Notes: generated from the letters alone by a model not told the origin. A stretch of 64,000 nucleotides of DNA from Natrinema sp. SYSU A 869 (GCF_019879105.1 NZ_CP082249.1:372001-436000), one strand, 5' to 3'; shown: positions 1 to 9,837, counted from the first letter of the stretch. A program made the numbers and translations.

Positions 1-74
1 AATCGGTATTGGAGCAGTTAGTCTCGGAGACGTGATATCTCGAGACGAACTGGATGGGCTGGTCCTTCTGAAGG

Positions 75-569
75 TTATTCGAGCCCTCGAACGTACTCGA
101 AATCGGTTTCCGTGGCTTCCGGTTGTTCTCCATCGAGTTCGATCTGCCAGCCATGCAATGCTGTCGGATCAGTCAGCGCGTTCGTGATCGTCGTTCGGAC
201 ATCGTGGACGTCAATACCGTAGTAGTCGTTCGGAACATCATGTAGGTATTGTCGCGCCGTCTCGAAGAGGCTCCGCATCCCGTCGTCGTTCTCGAAATCG
301 AAGTGCTTGTAGGCTCCCGCTGCGACCTGCACCATTCCGTGCAGAAACGCGCTTTCCGTGGTCCCGCTCCCGTAGTTATACCATTCCGCTTCGAAGCAAT
401 CGTGCGATTCGTGGAAGTCACCGGAATTAAAGAGTGCAACGCCGTGAATTACGGCTCGACGAAGCGTTCCGTGTTTCCACCCGTTCGATTCGGCTTGCTC
501 TCGACACCATCCAGTCGGATTCCCTGAAGTCGGCGGACCGACAGTGTGGTCCCGGGTATGCTCATCCAT
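75..569 (-). CDS. DUF309 family protein
   Basis: A 164-residue protein with the DUF309 signature: a helix reading [17 protein letters not shown] (about residues 48-64) followed by [15 protein letters not shown] (about 76-90). The paired His and Glu residues of the first motif are the family hallmark and could bind a metal, although the biochemical role of DUF309 is not established. The C-terminus is acidic, as is usual in haloarchaea. A truncated copy of the same gene lies immediately upstream on the same strand, so this copy looks like the survivor of a tandem duplication. The start was chosen because both copies begin with MDE followed by similar sequence. Confidence 0.8.
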   Translation of the reverse strand: MDEHTRDHTVGPPTSGNPTGWCREQAESNGWKHGTLRRAVIHGVALFNSGDFHESHDCFEAEWYNYGSGTTESAFLHGMVQVAAGAYKHFDFENDDGMRSLFETARQYLHDVPNDYYGIDVHDVRTTITNALTDPTALHGWQIELDGEQPEATETDFEYVRGLE

Positions 570-786
570 GGGTCGCGCTGAGACGCTTGCGAGGATTGGT
601 TACGCTCGAGCAATCCGTCTCGAAACAGTCGTGTGAGCCGCGGAACGTGCCGTCGGTGAACGGCCGAACGCCGTGGACGGTCGCCCGGCGTAGCGTGGTA
701 TGCTCCCAGCGACCCGCGGACGGGGTCCATCTCACCGGAGTCCCCACCGGTGGATCGGTGGCGGCGTCGCGGATGTACTCGTCCAT
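565..786 (-). pseudogene. Truncated tandem copy of the DUF309 gene
   Basis: From a start at 786 the frame reads MDEYIRDAATDPP, then TLRRATVHGV and SHDCFETD. These align with [23 protein letters not shown] and SHDCFEAE of the intact neighbour. Similarity stops right after the His/Glu motif and the frame ends a few codons later, just before the intact gene begins. The copy therefore lacks the second half of the domain. I read it as the remnant of a head-to-tail duplication, not a working protein. Confidence 0.75.
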
Positions 787-888
787 AGTCGATAGAAGGG
801 TCGTCACGCGGGTAATTCCGTCGGTTATGCACTCCTTATTGTGTATAGGCACCGAATTTATGCCGTTTCAGTCCATCGTACCGACTAG

Positions 889-1017
889 ATGGTACAGCCT
901 TATGGCCGCTGTCAGCACTGCGGGGAACGCCTCTATGGCCACATCGAGGGCGGTTACCAGTGTCTGAACTGTGACCGACGGTACACGACGGCCGACCTCG
1001 AGAATCAGACGGCCTGA
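889..1017 (+). CDS. 42-residue zinc-ribbon microprotein
   Basis: ATG at 889 opens a 42-codon frame ending TGA at 1015-1017. The product starts MVQPYGRCQHCGERLYG and has two CxxC pairs (Cys8/Cys11 and Cys25/Cys28) separated by a 13-residue turn rich in Gly, Tyr and His. This is the layout of a single treble-clef or ribbon zinc finger, followed by a short polar tail. The A/T-rich gaattta at 853-859 lies about 30 nt upstream and would suit a leaderless transcript. The function is unknown; many haloarchaeal microproteins of this size bind zinc. Confidence 0.6.
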   Translation: MVQPYGRCQHCGERLYGHIEGGYQCLNCDRRYTTADLENQTA

Positions 1018-1137
1018 TCGCGTTCTCGGTCAGACCTGCCGTCTCGGGCGCTCGAGCGTCGAGAGCCGTCGGTCGCTCGCGCGCGAGCGGTGTGATATCG
1101 TTTTGCCCGCGTGGCCGACGATAGTTCGGCATTCTAC

Positions 1138-1519
1138 TGGACATGGTCTGGATCGGCGTTCGAACCCGAAGTGCGGGTGGACCTGGCTGCCCGCGTATCA
1201 GTATTGATCATCGCCGGCTTCACTCGGTGATGGCGTCTGGCCGCGCTGACGGGGCTGTTTCTCATCGTCAACCCCCTGTTGTTTCCGGACCCCGAATCGG
1301 TGTCGGACGACTGGCTGTCCACCGTCGTCCGCGCCGAACAACAGTGGAGTGAGCGCGGGAGCCCGTTTCTCGGACTCGACTTCCCGCAGGTGCTGAACCT
1401 CATTCAGCTCCCCTCTTCGCATACAACTCTGTCGTGTACAAACGACGGCCGCTCGCGACTGCGGCGACAATGGGACTGAAACTGTGGTTTGTCGCCGAAC
1501 TGGTTCAGTGATACGACCT
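1138..1519 (+). pseudogene. Decayed DUF6653-like membrane protein gene
   Basis: Consecutive pieces in different frames reconstruct one protein: RRSNPKCGWTWLPAYQY, then VSVLIIAGF, then WRLAALTGLFLIVNPLLF with PDPESVSDDWLSTVV, then QWSERGSPFL, and finally LATAATMGLKLWFVAELVQ. The order and wording recall haloarchaeal DUF6653 proteins, small membrane proteins of unknown function. At least two frame changes, an internal stop after the GF segment and a stop just after AELVQ mean that no full product can be made. Assignment is from memory of the family pattern. Confidence 0.6.
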
Positions 1520-1644
1520 GTGACAGGGACTCAAGGACGGTGGCTCGAGTCCACTGTTAACGCGATTGAAATGGGATACGACGGCTGACTCGAGACAGGA
1601 ATCGGACGATTTAACCGCGATGAGCGTCTCAGAGTCGACTGCGT

Positions 1645-1727
1645 GCGAGGGTAGCCAAGCGGTCAACGGCGGCGGACTCAAGATCCGCTCTCGTAGGAGT
1701 TCGTGGGTTCGATCCCCTCCCCTCGCA
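1645..1727 (+). tRNA. tRNA-Leu (anticodon CAA)
   Basis: Acceptor arm GCGAGGG (1645-1651) pairs with CCCTCGC (1720-1726), with A as discriminator at 1727. The D loop carries AGCCAAGCGG. The anticodon loop CTCAAGA has CAA at 1679-1681. A long variable arm follows, as expected for a class II leucine tRNA, and then a T arm with TTCGATC in the loop. CCA is not encoded. One T-T mismatch is present in the T stem. No intron is visible. Confidence 0.93.
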
Positions 1728-1901
1728 CTGACCACAGTGCGCGGCAAGACGGAGCGTCTTGCCCTCGCAAACTTCTGATGCCGATCCTACTGCGACCAGC
1801 GGCTGGCTCGTCGTCGCGTGATCTGTGTCCGTGGTTTGCCTGATCGCACTCACGCATGATTCAGTATTTTCCGTACGGTGAGCAGTAGATATAAGTTGCA
1901 A

Positions 1902-2042
1902 TGGGTCAACTGTTAGACTGGAAGTCAGTCTCCAGAATGTGGGGTAGCACGCAAATGCCCCGGGTGCAGGAACACCCGAGACTTGGCTTCCCAACCCATG
2001 GAGGGTTCAGGAGCCATGCTTACGTTCATTCTACCGGGATAT
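1902..2042 (+). ncRNA. Candidate structured RNA or mobile-element remnant
   Basis: The stretch holds two adjacent strong hairpins. The first is CGGGTG (1961-1966) with CACCCG (1973-1978). The second is a two-part stem: GGCTTC (1985-1990) with GGAGCC (2010-2015), enclosing AACCC (1993-1997) with GGGTT (2003-2007). A TATA-like gatataag lies just upstream near 1888-1895. A 47-codon reading frame from ATG 1901 also spans it but resembles nothing I know. The hairpin order is reminiscent of RNA ends of IS200/IS605-type tnpB elements, but no tnpB is present. The rest of 1728-2130 shows no gene. Confidence 0.3.
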
Positions 2043-2130
2043 AAACGTCCCGCACGAAGGCAGAATCGCACGACACGACCAGCCTCGGCTTCGGTTTCGG
2101 CGTCACGGCGGAGAGCGAGTCGTGGTCGGA

Positions 2131-2307
2131 ATGCGTAGCGATTCCGACGCAAGCGACGACAACAACGGCTCGTCGTCGCCCCCCGACTGTCCGCGCTGTG
2201 GCGAACCGGTCGGCTTCGTCACCGTCACCGGCCCCATGACGGCATCGGCCAGCCCCTGTGGCTGTTCGGTACCACCCGCGCTCGTCCAGCGCGAGCGAAA
2301 CGACTAA
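2131..2307 (+). CDS. Small cysteine-rich (zinc-binding) protein
   Basis: A 58-residue frame from ATG 2131. The first 20 residues are polar and acidic (Asp, Ser, Asn). Then comes CPRCGEPVGFVTVTG and, 18 residues after the first pair, a CGC pair, giving a plausible four-cysteine zinc site. The TAA stop is immediately followed by a perfect inverted repeat, which supports a real transcription unit. An upstream in-frame GTG at 2122 would add three residues; ATG is preferred. Function unknown. Confidence 0.5.
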   Translation: MRSDSDASDDNNGSSSPPDCPRCGEPVGFVTVTGPMTASASPCGCSVPPALVQRERND

Positions 2308-2329
2308 TCGGGGCTCGACTGAGCCCCGA
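2308..2329 (+). terminator. Perfect inverted repeat after the small zinc protein
   Basis: TCGGGGCTC (2308-2316) and GAGCCCCGA (2321-2329) form a perfect 9-bp stem with loop GACT, starting at the base after the stop codon. There is no T tract after it, so termination is inferred from position only. It could also be a processing or stability hairpin. Confidence 0.4.
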
Positions 2330-2704
2330 CGGTCAGCCGGCCGTTCGGCGGTGTCGACGAAACCACCATGCACCACCTGTCGATGTCGCTCGTCGAACGG
2401 CCGGCTCGGAACCGGGGCCTCGAGTACGTGCATCCGTAAGATCCGTTCGTTGGACTCTGTACGTGGAAGGGCCTCCTCGAGTGTGATCAGGGTGGACGGA
2501 GTGTCCTGCTCCCGTGGTGGCACGGAGGTATCACGCCTTCCCCAACCGATTCGCTCTCCCAGACTCACAGCTTCGCCGTTCGCTTTCCGAGGCGCGAACG
2601 TAGTGAGCGCCTCGCGGACAGCGCGCGCCACCGCATGCCGATGATCGATCCGGAACGGTATGTTGATCTCCTAGACAGATCAACGGGATTCGGTTTCCCG
2701 CCAG
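2330..2704. other. Intergenic stretch without a confident gene
   Basis: Open frames exist on both strands. The longest is a 201-codon minus-strand frame running from 2631 down to 2026, but it overlaps the small zinc protein and the structured element and resembles no family I know. Its codon third positions are only moderately GC-rich. I do not call a gene here. Confidence 0.4.
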
Positions 2705-2712
2705 GATTTATG
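2705..2712 (+). promoter_or_regulatory. TATA-like box of the protoglobin gene
   Basis: GATTTATG sits 33 nt before the ATG at 2745 in otherwise GC-rich sequence, the spacing expected of an archaeal TATA box for a nearly leaderless transcript. Confidence 0.45.
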
Positions 2713-2744
2713 CCCTCGACCGTGGGAGCGCGCCACGAAGACCC

Positions 2745-3335
2745 ATGAGCAGCGACCAGATCCCAGGCTACGCGTACGGGGCAGACGACGTCCCAGACGC
2801 GCCGATCAGCATGGACGAGTTCGAACGGCTACAGCAGACGGTGCTGTTCGACGAGGACGACGAAGAGTCTCTGCAGATGGCCGGTGACGTCCTCGAGGAC
2901 CAGATCGACGACGTGCTCGAGGTGTGGTATGACTTCGTCGCGGATCACGACTTCCTCGTATACTACTTCACGGACGGTGAGGGGAATCCCGACGAGGAGT
3001 ACTTAGAGCAGGTCCGCGAGCGATTCGGCCAGTGGATTCGCGATACCTGTGACACGCCGTACGATCGAGAGTGGCTGGATTACCAGTTCGAGATCAGCCG
3101 GCGACACACGCGCGAGAAGAAAAATGAGGCGGACGATGCCGACGCAGTCGATCACATTGATATGCGCTATCTCGTCGCGTTCATCTACCCGATCACGGCG
3201 ACGATCCGAGACTTCCTCGCGGACGGCGACCACTCCGATGAAGAGATCGACGCGATGTACCACGCCTGGTTCAAGTCCGTCGTGTTACAGGTGACCCTTT
3301 GGACGTACGCGTACCTCCCCGAGGAGAACTGGTAG
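2745..3335 (+). CDS. Protoglobin (haem-binding sensor globin)
   Basis: The 196-residue length and all-helical pattern match single-domain archaeal protoglobins, which bind haem and ligands such as O2, CO or NO. The region YQFEISRRHTREKKN contains His121, at the position of the proximal haem ligand (His120 in the Methanosarcina protein). Aromatic residues early in the chain (WYDFVADHDF, LVYYF) fit the distal pocket. There is no attached signalling domain, so it would act alone as sensor, carrier or NO-detoxifying protein. It is a single gene, convergent with the large protease downstream, with its own TATA-like box. Confidence 0.88.
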   Translation: MSSDQIPGYAYGADDVPDAPISMDEFERLQQTVLFDEDDEESLQMAGDVLEDQIDDVLEVWYDFVADHDFLVYYFTDGEGNPDEEYLEQVRERFGQWIRDTCDTPYDREWLDYQFEISRRHTREKKNEADDADAVDHIDMRYLVAFIYPITATIRDFLADGDHSDEEIDAMYHAWFKSVVLQVTLWTYAYLPEENW

Positions 3336-3382
3336 CGCCCGACCGGGACAGCCGGGTCGGCTCACAACCGATTCGCGATCGG

Positions 3383-6300
3383 TTACCGGTCGGATCCCAG
3401 GAACCGAGCGCGGACGAACAGAATCGTCGCGATGGCACCGACGGCGGCGAGTCCGCCGAAGCCGGGGACATCGTCGGATTCGGAACTCGAGTCGTCCGTC
3501 GCCACGCTGTCGGTCGCCGACTCGTTGCTCGTCGCCGCGTCGTCGGTCGGTGAGTCGTTGGAAACGGCCTCGTCGGAGACCGAGTCGTCGGTGACGGTCA
3601 CGTCTCCCAGCGTCGACCCGGCTACCGTAATCGTCGCAGACGCGTTGAACGTCGCTTCGACTGCGATCGTTTCCCGCTCTCCGGAACCGAGATCGACCCG
3701 CTCGGTGACGAGGGGGTCGCCATCGGTAGCGATCGTGATCTCGTCGGCCCCGGTGACGGCACCGACGTTCTCGACCGTCGCCTCGATCGCCACCGGGCTA
3801 CCGGCTTGTGTTTCAGTCGGCTCGATACTCGAGTTGACGACCGTGAACTCGTGCGAAGCGTCGTCGACGCCGATCGCGAGCGCGGGCAGGCCAGAGACGG
3901 TTGCAGTGTACGTCTCCGTTTCGGCGTCGTAGGTCGTCTCGACCGCGCTCCAGCTCCCGTTGTGGTACGCCGAGACGATGACGTCTTCGGGAGCCGTCCC
4001 GTTGGGAAGCGCCTCGTCGGCGATGGCGAACTCGAGCGTCAGCGAGCCGATCGTCTCCGCAATGCCGTCGTGGTCGAAGTCGGCGTAGGCCACTGCACCG
4101 TCGCGGTGGGAGACGTTGCTGCGATGACCGGGGCGCAGGGCGAACACGTAGCTCGACCGATTCGTCGCCGGAACGATCGCGACGCGCTCGAATGTGACGC
4201 CGTTAGTATCGGCACCGGTGAGCGACGTCTCGGCTGAACGATCGAGCTGGGATTCGCTGGCCTCGAGTAGTGCACGACCGTCGTCTCCCGTTGTTGACGT
4301 GAACCGCATCTCCTCGCTTGCCGTCTCGTCGTTATTGGGAGCGCCGCTCCCGCCACTGGTGCTACCGCCTCTACTGCCACTGCTCCCGCCACTACTACCG
4401 CCTCCGCTACTACTGCCGCCACTGTTACCGCCGCTCGCACTGCTGCCACCACCGCCGCCGTCACTCACACCACCGTCGCCGCTGTCACCCTCACTCCCAT
4501 CGTCGGCGCTACTCTCTCTATCGCTCCCGCTTCTGTTATCAGTATCATCGTCGCTACTCTCGTTATCGCCGCTGCCGCGATCGCCGTCAGGTCGGTCCGC
4601 CAACACGAACGAGGCAGTCGTCGGCTCGGCGACCGTGAGCGTTCGGACGGACGGTTCGTCGACATAGGCGGCGTCGTCGGGTGGTGTAACCGTGACCGTC
4701 ACCGGTCCGTCGACCGCCGCACCCAGGCTGTCGCCGTTCGGACCAGTCCACTGTCCCGATTCGTCAGTCGTCGTCTCACGCGTGACGACGGCCGTTTCCC
4801 GCTCGCTCGCGTCGACCGGTGTGACCGCGACTGACGCGTTCGCGACACCGACGCCGCTCGAGTCCGTCACCTCGACCTCGAGTTCGTGGCTCTCGGTGAG
4901 TTCGGTGGCGACAGTTTCGTTGTCTCCGACCGGGCGGTCAAAGATTGTTTGATATCGCGGGTAGTCGCCCGACGCCTCGAGGAAGACGGCGTGCGTGGAC
5001 ACGGTCGCCTCGGTCGCGGCTTCGAACGCCCCGTCCTCGACCGGCCGTCGATCGGTCCAGTTGCCGTGGGCCGGCGTGAGGACGACCGAGCCGTCAACGC
5101 CGGCCTCGTTTCCGTCGGCCTGAGTTCCCTCGCTCGCGGGGAGACCGATCCGGCCGTCGATCGGTGCGATCTCGCCGTCGATGACGAGAGTCCGCGTCGA
5201 TATCGTTCGAGTCTCGCCCGCTAAGTCCGTGAGCCGCGCGCTCACCGTAACGATGCCCTCGTCGGCCGGCCCGTAGGTGCGGGTCGCGTTCCAGCGGTCC
5301 GCGGGAACGGTGTCATACTCCCCGAGCCACGTTCGGTCAGTGAAATACTGCGCCGTCTCACCGTCGAATGCGATCGAGACGGGACTCGCCGCACCGGTTG
5401 AGGTCCATCGAGGGGCGGAAACGGTCGTCCGGTCGAACGGGTCGTCGTACGTGATAGCGAGATCTGTTCGCGCTTCCGTGCCCGCGTTCCAGGTCGGTGA
5501 CGCGTTCGTTGTCGCGTTCTCGAGTGCGAGGGTCAGCGTCGCGTTCTCCGGTACGGCCGACGCATTCACCTCAAATGCACCACTGCTACCGTCTGCGGTC
5601 GGAACACCGAACCGGGCGCTCTCCGTTGCCGTTTCCGCGACGACAGTCCCGTTATGCATGGCCCGGACGGTGAGGTCGTCCCGTGCTGGCTCGCCGTTGA
5701 CGGCGACGGTCCCTGCGTACCGCGCTGGCGGGTCGCGCTCGAATCGGATCGGCGATGTCGTCACGGTCTCGTTCTCGAAGGTGGCCGTGAGCCGGATGGT
5801 CCCGGTCACGCCGTCGGCGACGGTCACGTCGACCGCGAGTCCCTGCGCGACTGCGTCTCGATCGACCGGGATCTCGTCGCCGGGAGCGACGTCGCTGCCG
5901 TTCACCGCGAGAGTGACGTTCGCCGGCTCGACGGTCGTCCCGTTAGCGAGAGCGACGGTGACGGTTCCCGTCTCGGGGACGGCGAACATCGCCGTCTCCG
6001 CGGATCCGTTGCTGACGCCGTACGCCTCGAGGTCATCGCGCACGTGGAATCGCCCCGCTCCGAGATACTCGACCGCGTTGGTCGCGATCGTCCACCCATC
6101 GTCGGTCAACTGCCCCGTCTCCGGCGTGACATCGAACACGATACGGTCGTCGGGCCTGTCGATCGCGAGGGCCGCCCCGTCGGCGAGGACGCCGTCGTCG
6201 GTCGCCGATGCGAGCGTCCGCATCTCGCCCCCGTCGAACCATGTCCGGTTCGTCGCGTTCTCCCGCACGGCGACGGCGTCGCGTTCCGTGCCGACGCCAT

Positions 6301-8767
6301 CGAAAAGCGGGTGATTCCGCTCGAGGACGACCTCATCCGGTCCGTCGTGACTGGACGTCTCGAGACGGTCGACGACGGACGTATCGTTCACGAGTCGAGC
6401 CAGCGCGTCGTCGTCAACGCCGTCACCGAGATAGAGTACACCGGTGTCGTTCGCCGCCGTCGCGTCGACGAACGCTCTAGTCAGGTTCGTTCGATTCGTT
6501 CGATTGCCGCCACCCGCAGACAACTCGAAGGCGACGAAGACGTCGTATTCGCCGGATTCGGCGGCGGACACGGCGTCGGTGGTATTGACGCGGGTCGGCC
6601 GGTACGCGATTGGTAACTCGTCAGCGAGGCCGGCCTGCAGTCGTCGGCCGGCGGCGTCATCGGGATCGGCGACGATGCCGACGTCGTAAAATTGCGGGAC
6701 GACCCGTGTGGGGCCCGGACTGACCGTCTGCGTTTCTCCGCTGCGGCCGAACTCGTAGTTGAGCTTGAGCGTTCCGTTCCGGTCGGCCGCGACGTGGGAC
6801 GTGACAGTAAACCGGTCGTCAGTGACCGCCGGATCGAACGTGATGGTCTCATTTGGTCCGAAGCGTGTCCCGCCGACCGCGAACTCGAGTGCATCGGGTT
6901 CGATGGTCGCGTTCTCGGTCGGCGTTATCGTGAGCGCGTCGATCTCCGTGACGTCGAACGTCGTCGCCACAGAGCCGTTGGCTTCGATTGGACCGAGACG
7001 CTCCTGTTCAGGTGCCGTGACGAAGTCGGTGGGAACCAGCGATACGTCGTGGGTCACCGACTCGTTTCCGGACAGTTCGATTGTCTCGGTGGCCGAATAG
7101 TGGCCGGTGGCCGCGACGGTTACCGTCCGATCACCGGGACCGACCCGCAATTCGTAGCGGCCGGCTCCGTCGGTTGTCGCGGTCCATCTGCCGCCGTCGA
7201 TCGAGACGATTGCGCCGTCGACCGGCTCGCCGTCCCTGCCGGTCACAGTTCCGGTAACCGTCGCCGGCGAGATCGCATCGACTGCCGCCTTCGCGTCGAT
7301 GATCCCGTGACCGTACCGGGTATCCTGTCCGGAGTCCGCTCCGTCCGGTTTCCGGGCCGTCTCCTCAAGTGCGGTCGTGATCTCATCAGGCCGTAGATCC
7401 TCGTCGACCGATCGCAGTAACGCGATGGATCCCGCGACATGGGGCGCTGCCATGCTCGTCCCTGACTTGCGCTGATAACCGCCGTTCGGGGCCGAACTGT
7501 TGACCCACAGCCCGGGTGCGGCGACGTTAGGGACCGTGTACGCGTCCGGCCAGTCGGCGGACCGCGAGGACCAGGCATCGTCCGTTACGATGGTCTCTCC
7601 ACTCGAGAACTCGGTGATGTCGCCGGATCGGGTCGACGCGCCGATCGCGAACGCGTCGTAGACGTTCGCCGGCGATCCGCTGGTTCCCTCGCCGCTGTTA
7701 CCGATCGACGATACGACAACCGTTCCCGCCGCCTGTGCGTTTCGAACCGGATCGATGAACCGCTCCTCGTAATCCCTGACACCAAGGCTCATGCTCACGA
7801 CATCAGCATCCTGGTTGATTGCCCACTGCATTCCCTCTAGGAGTTGCGAGTACGTCCCGTGACAAGTGCTATCGCACTCTGTGAAGACTGCCCCGTGAAG
7901 CAGGTCGGCACCGGGGGCAACGCCGATATGCGTTCCGCTCGCGGCCCCGCCCGCGACCGTGCCACTAACGTGGGTACCGTGTTCGCCGAAGTCCTGGGGC
8001 GTCGAGTCGGGTACCTCGTTGCCGTCCTTATCGAACTCGCTCCACCCGCCTGGATATGTGGGGTCCGACGGATCGGTGGTGTAGAGATCGATATCGGGGT
8101 GGTCCGCGTCGATTCCCGTATCGAGCACGGCGACTTTCGCGCCAGTGCCGTTCGTTTCGTACTCGTTCCAGACCGCGGGCGCGTTGATCTGGTCGAGACC
8201 GTAGGTCGTTCCGGTCGTCTCGGTCGCGGTTTGTTCGGCCGTCACGGTTCCGTTCGAATCCGTCGACGCCGCCGCGGTTGTCGCCGTTCCGTCGACTTCC
8301 ACCTCGAAGTTGGTGTGCAGCGTCGAGACCTCATCGAACCGACCGAACGACTCGAGGTCGACGCGATCGGTATCGACCGACAGCAGGACGGCGTTGGTCA
8401 GCCAGAACCGATTGCGAACCGTCACGCCGTCGGTCGATCGGGCATAGGAGACGACTGCCCCCTGCGTCCGTTCGGCGTGTCGTTTGAGACGGGTCGTCGC
8501 CTGCTCGGACGTCGCTGCCGCGGCGACGTTCGCTTCCGAGAGACGCACGATCACGTCGACAGTCTCCGAGTCAGCATCGCTCTCGAGTGCAGAGTCGATC
8601 GAAATACCGCTCTCAACGGAGGTTCCGTCAGTGGAATCGTCACTAACAACTGGTCCCGTGGCGCTCGAGACCGGCGTCGCTAGGAGACCGCAGACGACGA
8701 ATAGAAGCATACCGAGAACGAGACCGGACCGTACTCGCCGGCCGATCTCGGAGTGACAGAGGAACAT
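3383..8767 (-). CDS. Giant secreted subtilisin-like protease with PGF-CTERM anchor
   Basis: A 1794-residue S8 serine protease. It starts with a hydrophobic signal segment (about 14-36) and a propeptide. The peptidase domain has catalytic Asp216 (VLDTGID), His263 (EHGTHVSG) and Ser438 (SGTSMAAPH), with Asn357 in the oxyanion hole. After it come a carboxypeptidase-regulatory-like domain (about 500-570), several beta-sandwich domains, a Gly/Ser/Asp-rich linker encoded around 4340-4620, a PGF-pre-PGF-type domain and a CARDB-like segment. The C-terminus reads DVPGFGGLAAVGAI, then a membrane helix and basic end: a PGF-CTERM signal for archaeosortase A. It would digest extracellular protein while lipid-anchored to the surface. 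Single gene with no obvious operon partner. Confidence 0.93.
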   Translation of the reverse strand: MFLCHSEIGRRVRSGLVLGMLLFVVCGLLATPVSSATGPVVSDDSTDGTSVESGISIDSALESDADSETVDVIVRLSEANVAAAATSEQATTRLKRHAERTQGAVVSYARSTDGVTVRNRFWLTNAVLLSVDTDRVDLESFGRFDEVSTLHTNFEVEVDGTATTAAASTDSNGTVTAEQTATETTGTTYGLDQINAPAVWNEYETNGTGAKVAVLDTGIDADHPDIDLYTTDPSDPTYPGGWSEFDKDGNEVPDSTPQDFGEHGTHVSGTVAGGAASGTHIGVAPGADLLHGAVFTECDSTCHGTYSQLLEGMQWAINQDADVVSMSLGVRDYEERFIDPVRNAQAAGTVVVSSIGNSGEGTSGSPANVYDAFAIGASTRSGDITEFSSGETIVTDDAWSSRSADWPDAYTVPNVAAPGLWVNSSAPNGGYQRKSGTSMAAPHVAGSIALLRSVDEDLRPDEITTALEETARKPDGADSGQDTRYGHGIIDAKAAVDAISPATVTGTVTGRDGEPVDGAIVSIDGGRWTATTDGAGRYELRVGPGDRTVTVAATGHYSATETIELSGNESVTHDVSLVPTDFVTAPEQERLGPIEANGSVATTFDVTEIDALTITPTENATIEPDALEFAVGGTRFGPNETITFDPAVTDDRFTVTSHVAADRNGTLKLNYEFGRSGETQTVSPGPTRVVPQFYDVGIVADPDDAAGRRLQAGLADELPIAYRPTRVNTTDAVSAAESGEYDVFVAFELSAGGGNRTNRTNLTRAFVDATAANDTGVLYLGDGVDDDALARLVNDTSVVDRLETSSHDGPDEVVLERNHPLFDGVGTERDAVAVRENATNRTWFDGGEMRTLASATDDGVLADGAALAIDRPDDRIVFDVTPETGQLTDDGWTIATNAVEYLGAGRFHVRDDLEAYGVSNGSAETAMFAVPETGTVTVALANGTTVEPANVTLAVNGSDVAPGDEIPVDRDAVAQGLAVDVTVADGVTGTIRLTATFENETVTTSPIRFERDPPARYAGTVAVNGEPARDDLTVRAMHNGTVVAETATESARFGVPTADGSSGAFEVNASAVPENATLTLALENATTNASPTWNAGTEARTDLAITYDDPFDRTTVSAPRWTSTGAASPVSIAFDGETAQYFTDRTWLGEYDTVPADRWNATRTYGPADEGIVTVSARLTDLAGETRTISTRTLVIDGEIAPIDGRIGLPASEGTQADGNEAGVDGSVVLTPAHGNWTDRRPVEDGAFEAATEATVSTHAVFLEASGDYPRYQTIFDRPVGDNETVATELTESHELEVEVTDSSGVGVANASVAVTPVDASERETAVVTRETTTDESGQWTGPNGDSLGAAVDGPVTVTVTPPDDAAYVDEPSVRTLTVAEPTTASFVLADRPDGDRGSGDNESSDDDTDNRSGSDRESSADDGSEGDSGDGGVSDGGGGGSSASGGNSGGSSSGGGSSGGSSGSRGGSTSGGSGAPNNDETASEEMRFTSTTGDDGRALLEASESQLDRSAETSLTGADTNGVTFERVAIVPATNRSSYVFALRPGHRSNVSHRDGAVAYADFDHDGIAETIGSLTLEFAIADEALPNGTAPEDVIVSAYHNGSWSAVETTYDAETETYTATVSGLPALAIGVDDASHEFTVVNSSIEPTETQAGSPVAIEATVENVGAVTGADEITIATDGDPLVTERVDLGSGERETIAVEATFNASATITVAGSTLGDVTVTDDSVSDEAVSNDSPTDDAATSNESATDSVATDDSSSESDDVPGFGGLAAVGAIATILFVRARFLGSDR

Positions 8768-8947
8768 ACAATCGAGATGGAGAGTACCGGTGTAAATATA
8801 TTATGGCAAAATTGAATTTATTTTCACACGAACGTACGTATGCTAACACATCGTTTGGATTCAATTCGATATTGTTCGATTTCCATCCGAAATCCGCGGA
8901 CGGGGACGAGACGACCACTTTTCAGCCCCGACCGCCGAAGGAAAGAT

Positions 8948-9751
8948 ATGACCGACCAGACATCGGATCGGGATCGGGCCGCCGTCGCAGCGCTCGCAGC
9001 CGCCGAAGGTGCTGCCGTCGCCGCAGACTCGTTTCGAACCGACCTCACAGTCGAGGAGAAAGACGGGAAAACAGACGTCGTGACACAGGTCGATCGGGAC
9101 GCACAGGAGACCGTCATCGAGACCATCCGGACGGAGTTCCCGGACGATCCGATCGTCGGCGAAGAGGAGGACGCACTAAAGGAGGTCCCGGCGACGGGAC
9201 CGGCTTGGATCGTCGACCCCATTGATGGAACGAACAACTACGTTAACGAATCCCGTGCGTTCGGCACCGCTGTCGCGGCCGTCGTCGACGGCGAGCCAGT
9301 CGGCGCTGCGACGGACTGTCCCGCCCTGTCGGACACGTACCGCGTCGGTCCGGACGGCGCGTATCGCAACGACGAGTCGCTCTCGGTCAGCGACCGTACC
9401 GACCCCGAAGCCGCCACTGTCTGTCCGACCTTCTGGTGGGACTTCGACCAGCGCGACCAGTACGCCGCAGCCACCCGCGCGGTCGTCGAGCGATTTGGCG
9501 ACATGCGTCGGTACGGCTGCGCCCAACTCGAGCTCGCGATGGTCGCCGCCGGTGCACTCGAGGGGACGATGACGAACCTGCGAGCGAACCCGTGGGACAC
9601 CGTCGCCGGCGTGCAGCTCGTTCGTGAAGCCGGCGGAGTCGTCACCGATCTCGAAGGGGATCGCTGGCGACACGACAGCACGGGCCTGGTCGCGTCGAAC
9701 GGGGGGATTCACGACGAGTTACTCGCTGCCGCCCGCGAAATCGACGACTGA
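8948..9751 (+). CDS. Inositol monophosphatase family phosphatase
   Basis: A 267-residue enzyme with the Mg-dependent phosphatase signatures: GEEED (71-75), [12 protein letters not shown] (87-98) and NPWDTVAG (214-221). These residues bind the metal ions that activate water for phosphate-ester hydrolysis. Archaeal members act on inositol phosphates, fructose-1,6-bisphosphate or related sugars, and the sequence does not settle which. The start at 8948 was chosen because the domain begins shortly after it; an upstream in-frame extension to 8840 lies in A/T-rich promoter-like DNA. The next gene (DUF63) begins 86 bp downstream on the same strand. Confidence 0.9.
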   Translation: MTDQTSDRDRAAVAALAAAEGAAVAADSFRTDLTVEEKDGKTDVVTQVDRDAQETVIETIRTEFPDDPIVGEEEDALKEVPATGPAWIVDPIDGTNNYVNESRAFGTAVAAVVDGEPVGAATDCPALSDTYRVGPDGAYRNDESLSVSDRTDPEAATVCPTFWWDFDQRDQYAAATRAVVERFGDMRRYGCAQLELAMVAAGALEGTMTNLRANPWDTVAGVQLVREAGGVVTDLEGDRWRHDSTGLVASNGGIHDELLAAAREIDD

Positions 9752-9837
9752 GCGGTCGCGACTCGCGGTCAGCGAATCGGATAGTCCCGCGCGTTGAAAC
9801 CGGAAACGGTAAGCGGCCACCACTATCGGGTTCGGGT

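Noticed and set aside
2026-2631. 201-codon minus-strand frame
   Set aside because: Overlaps the small zinc protein and structured element, matches no known family and lacks a promoter; coding status cannot be supported.
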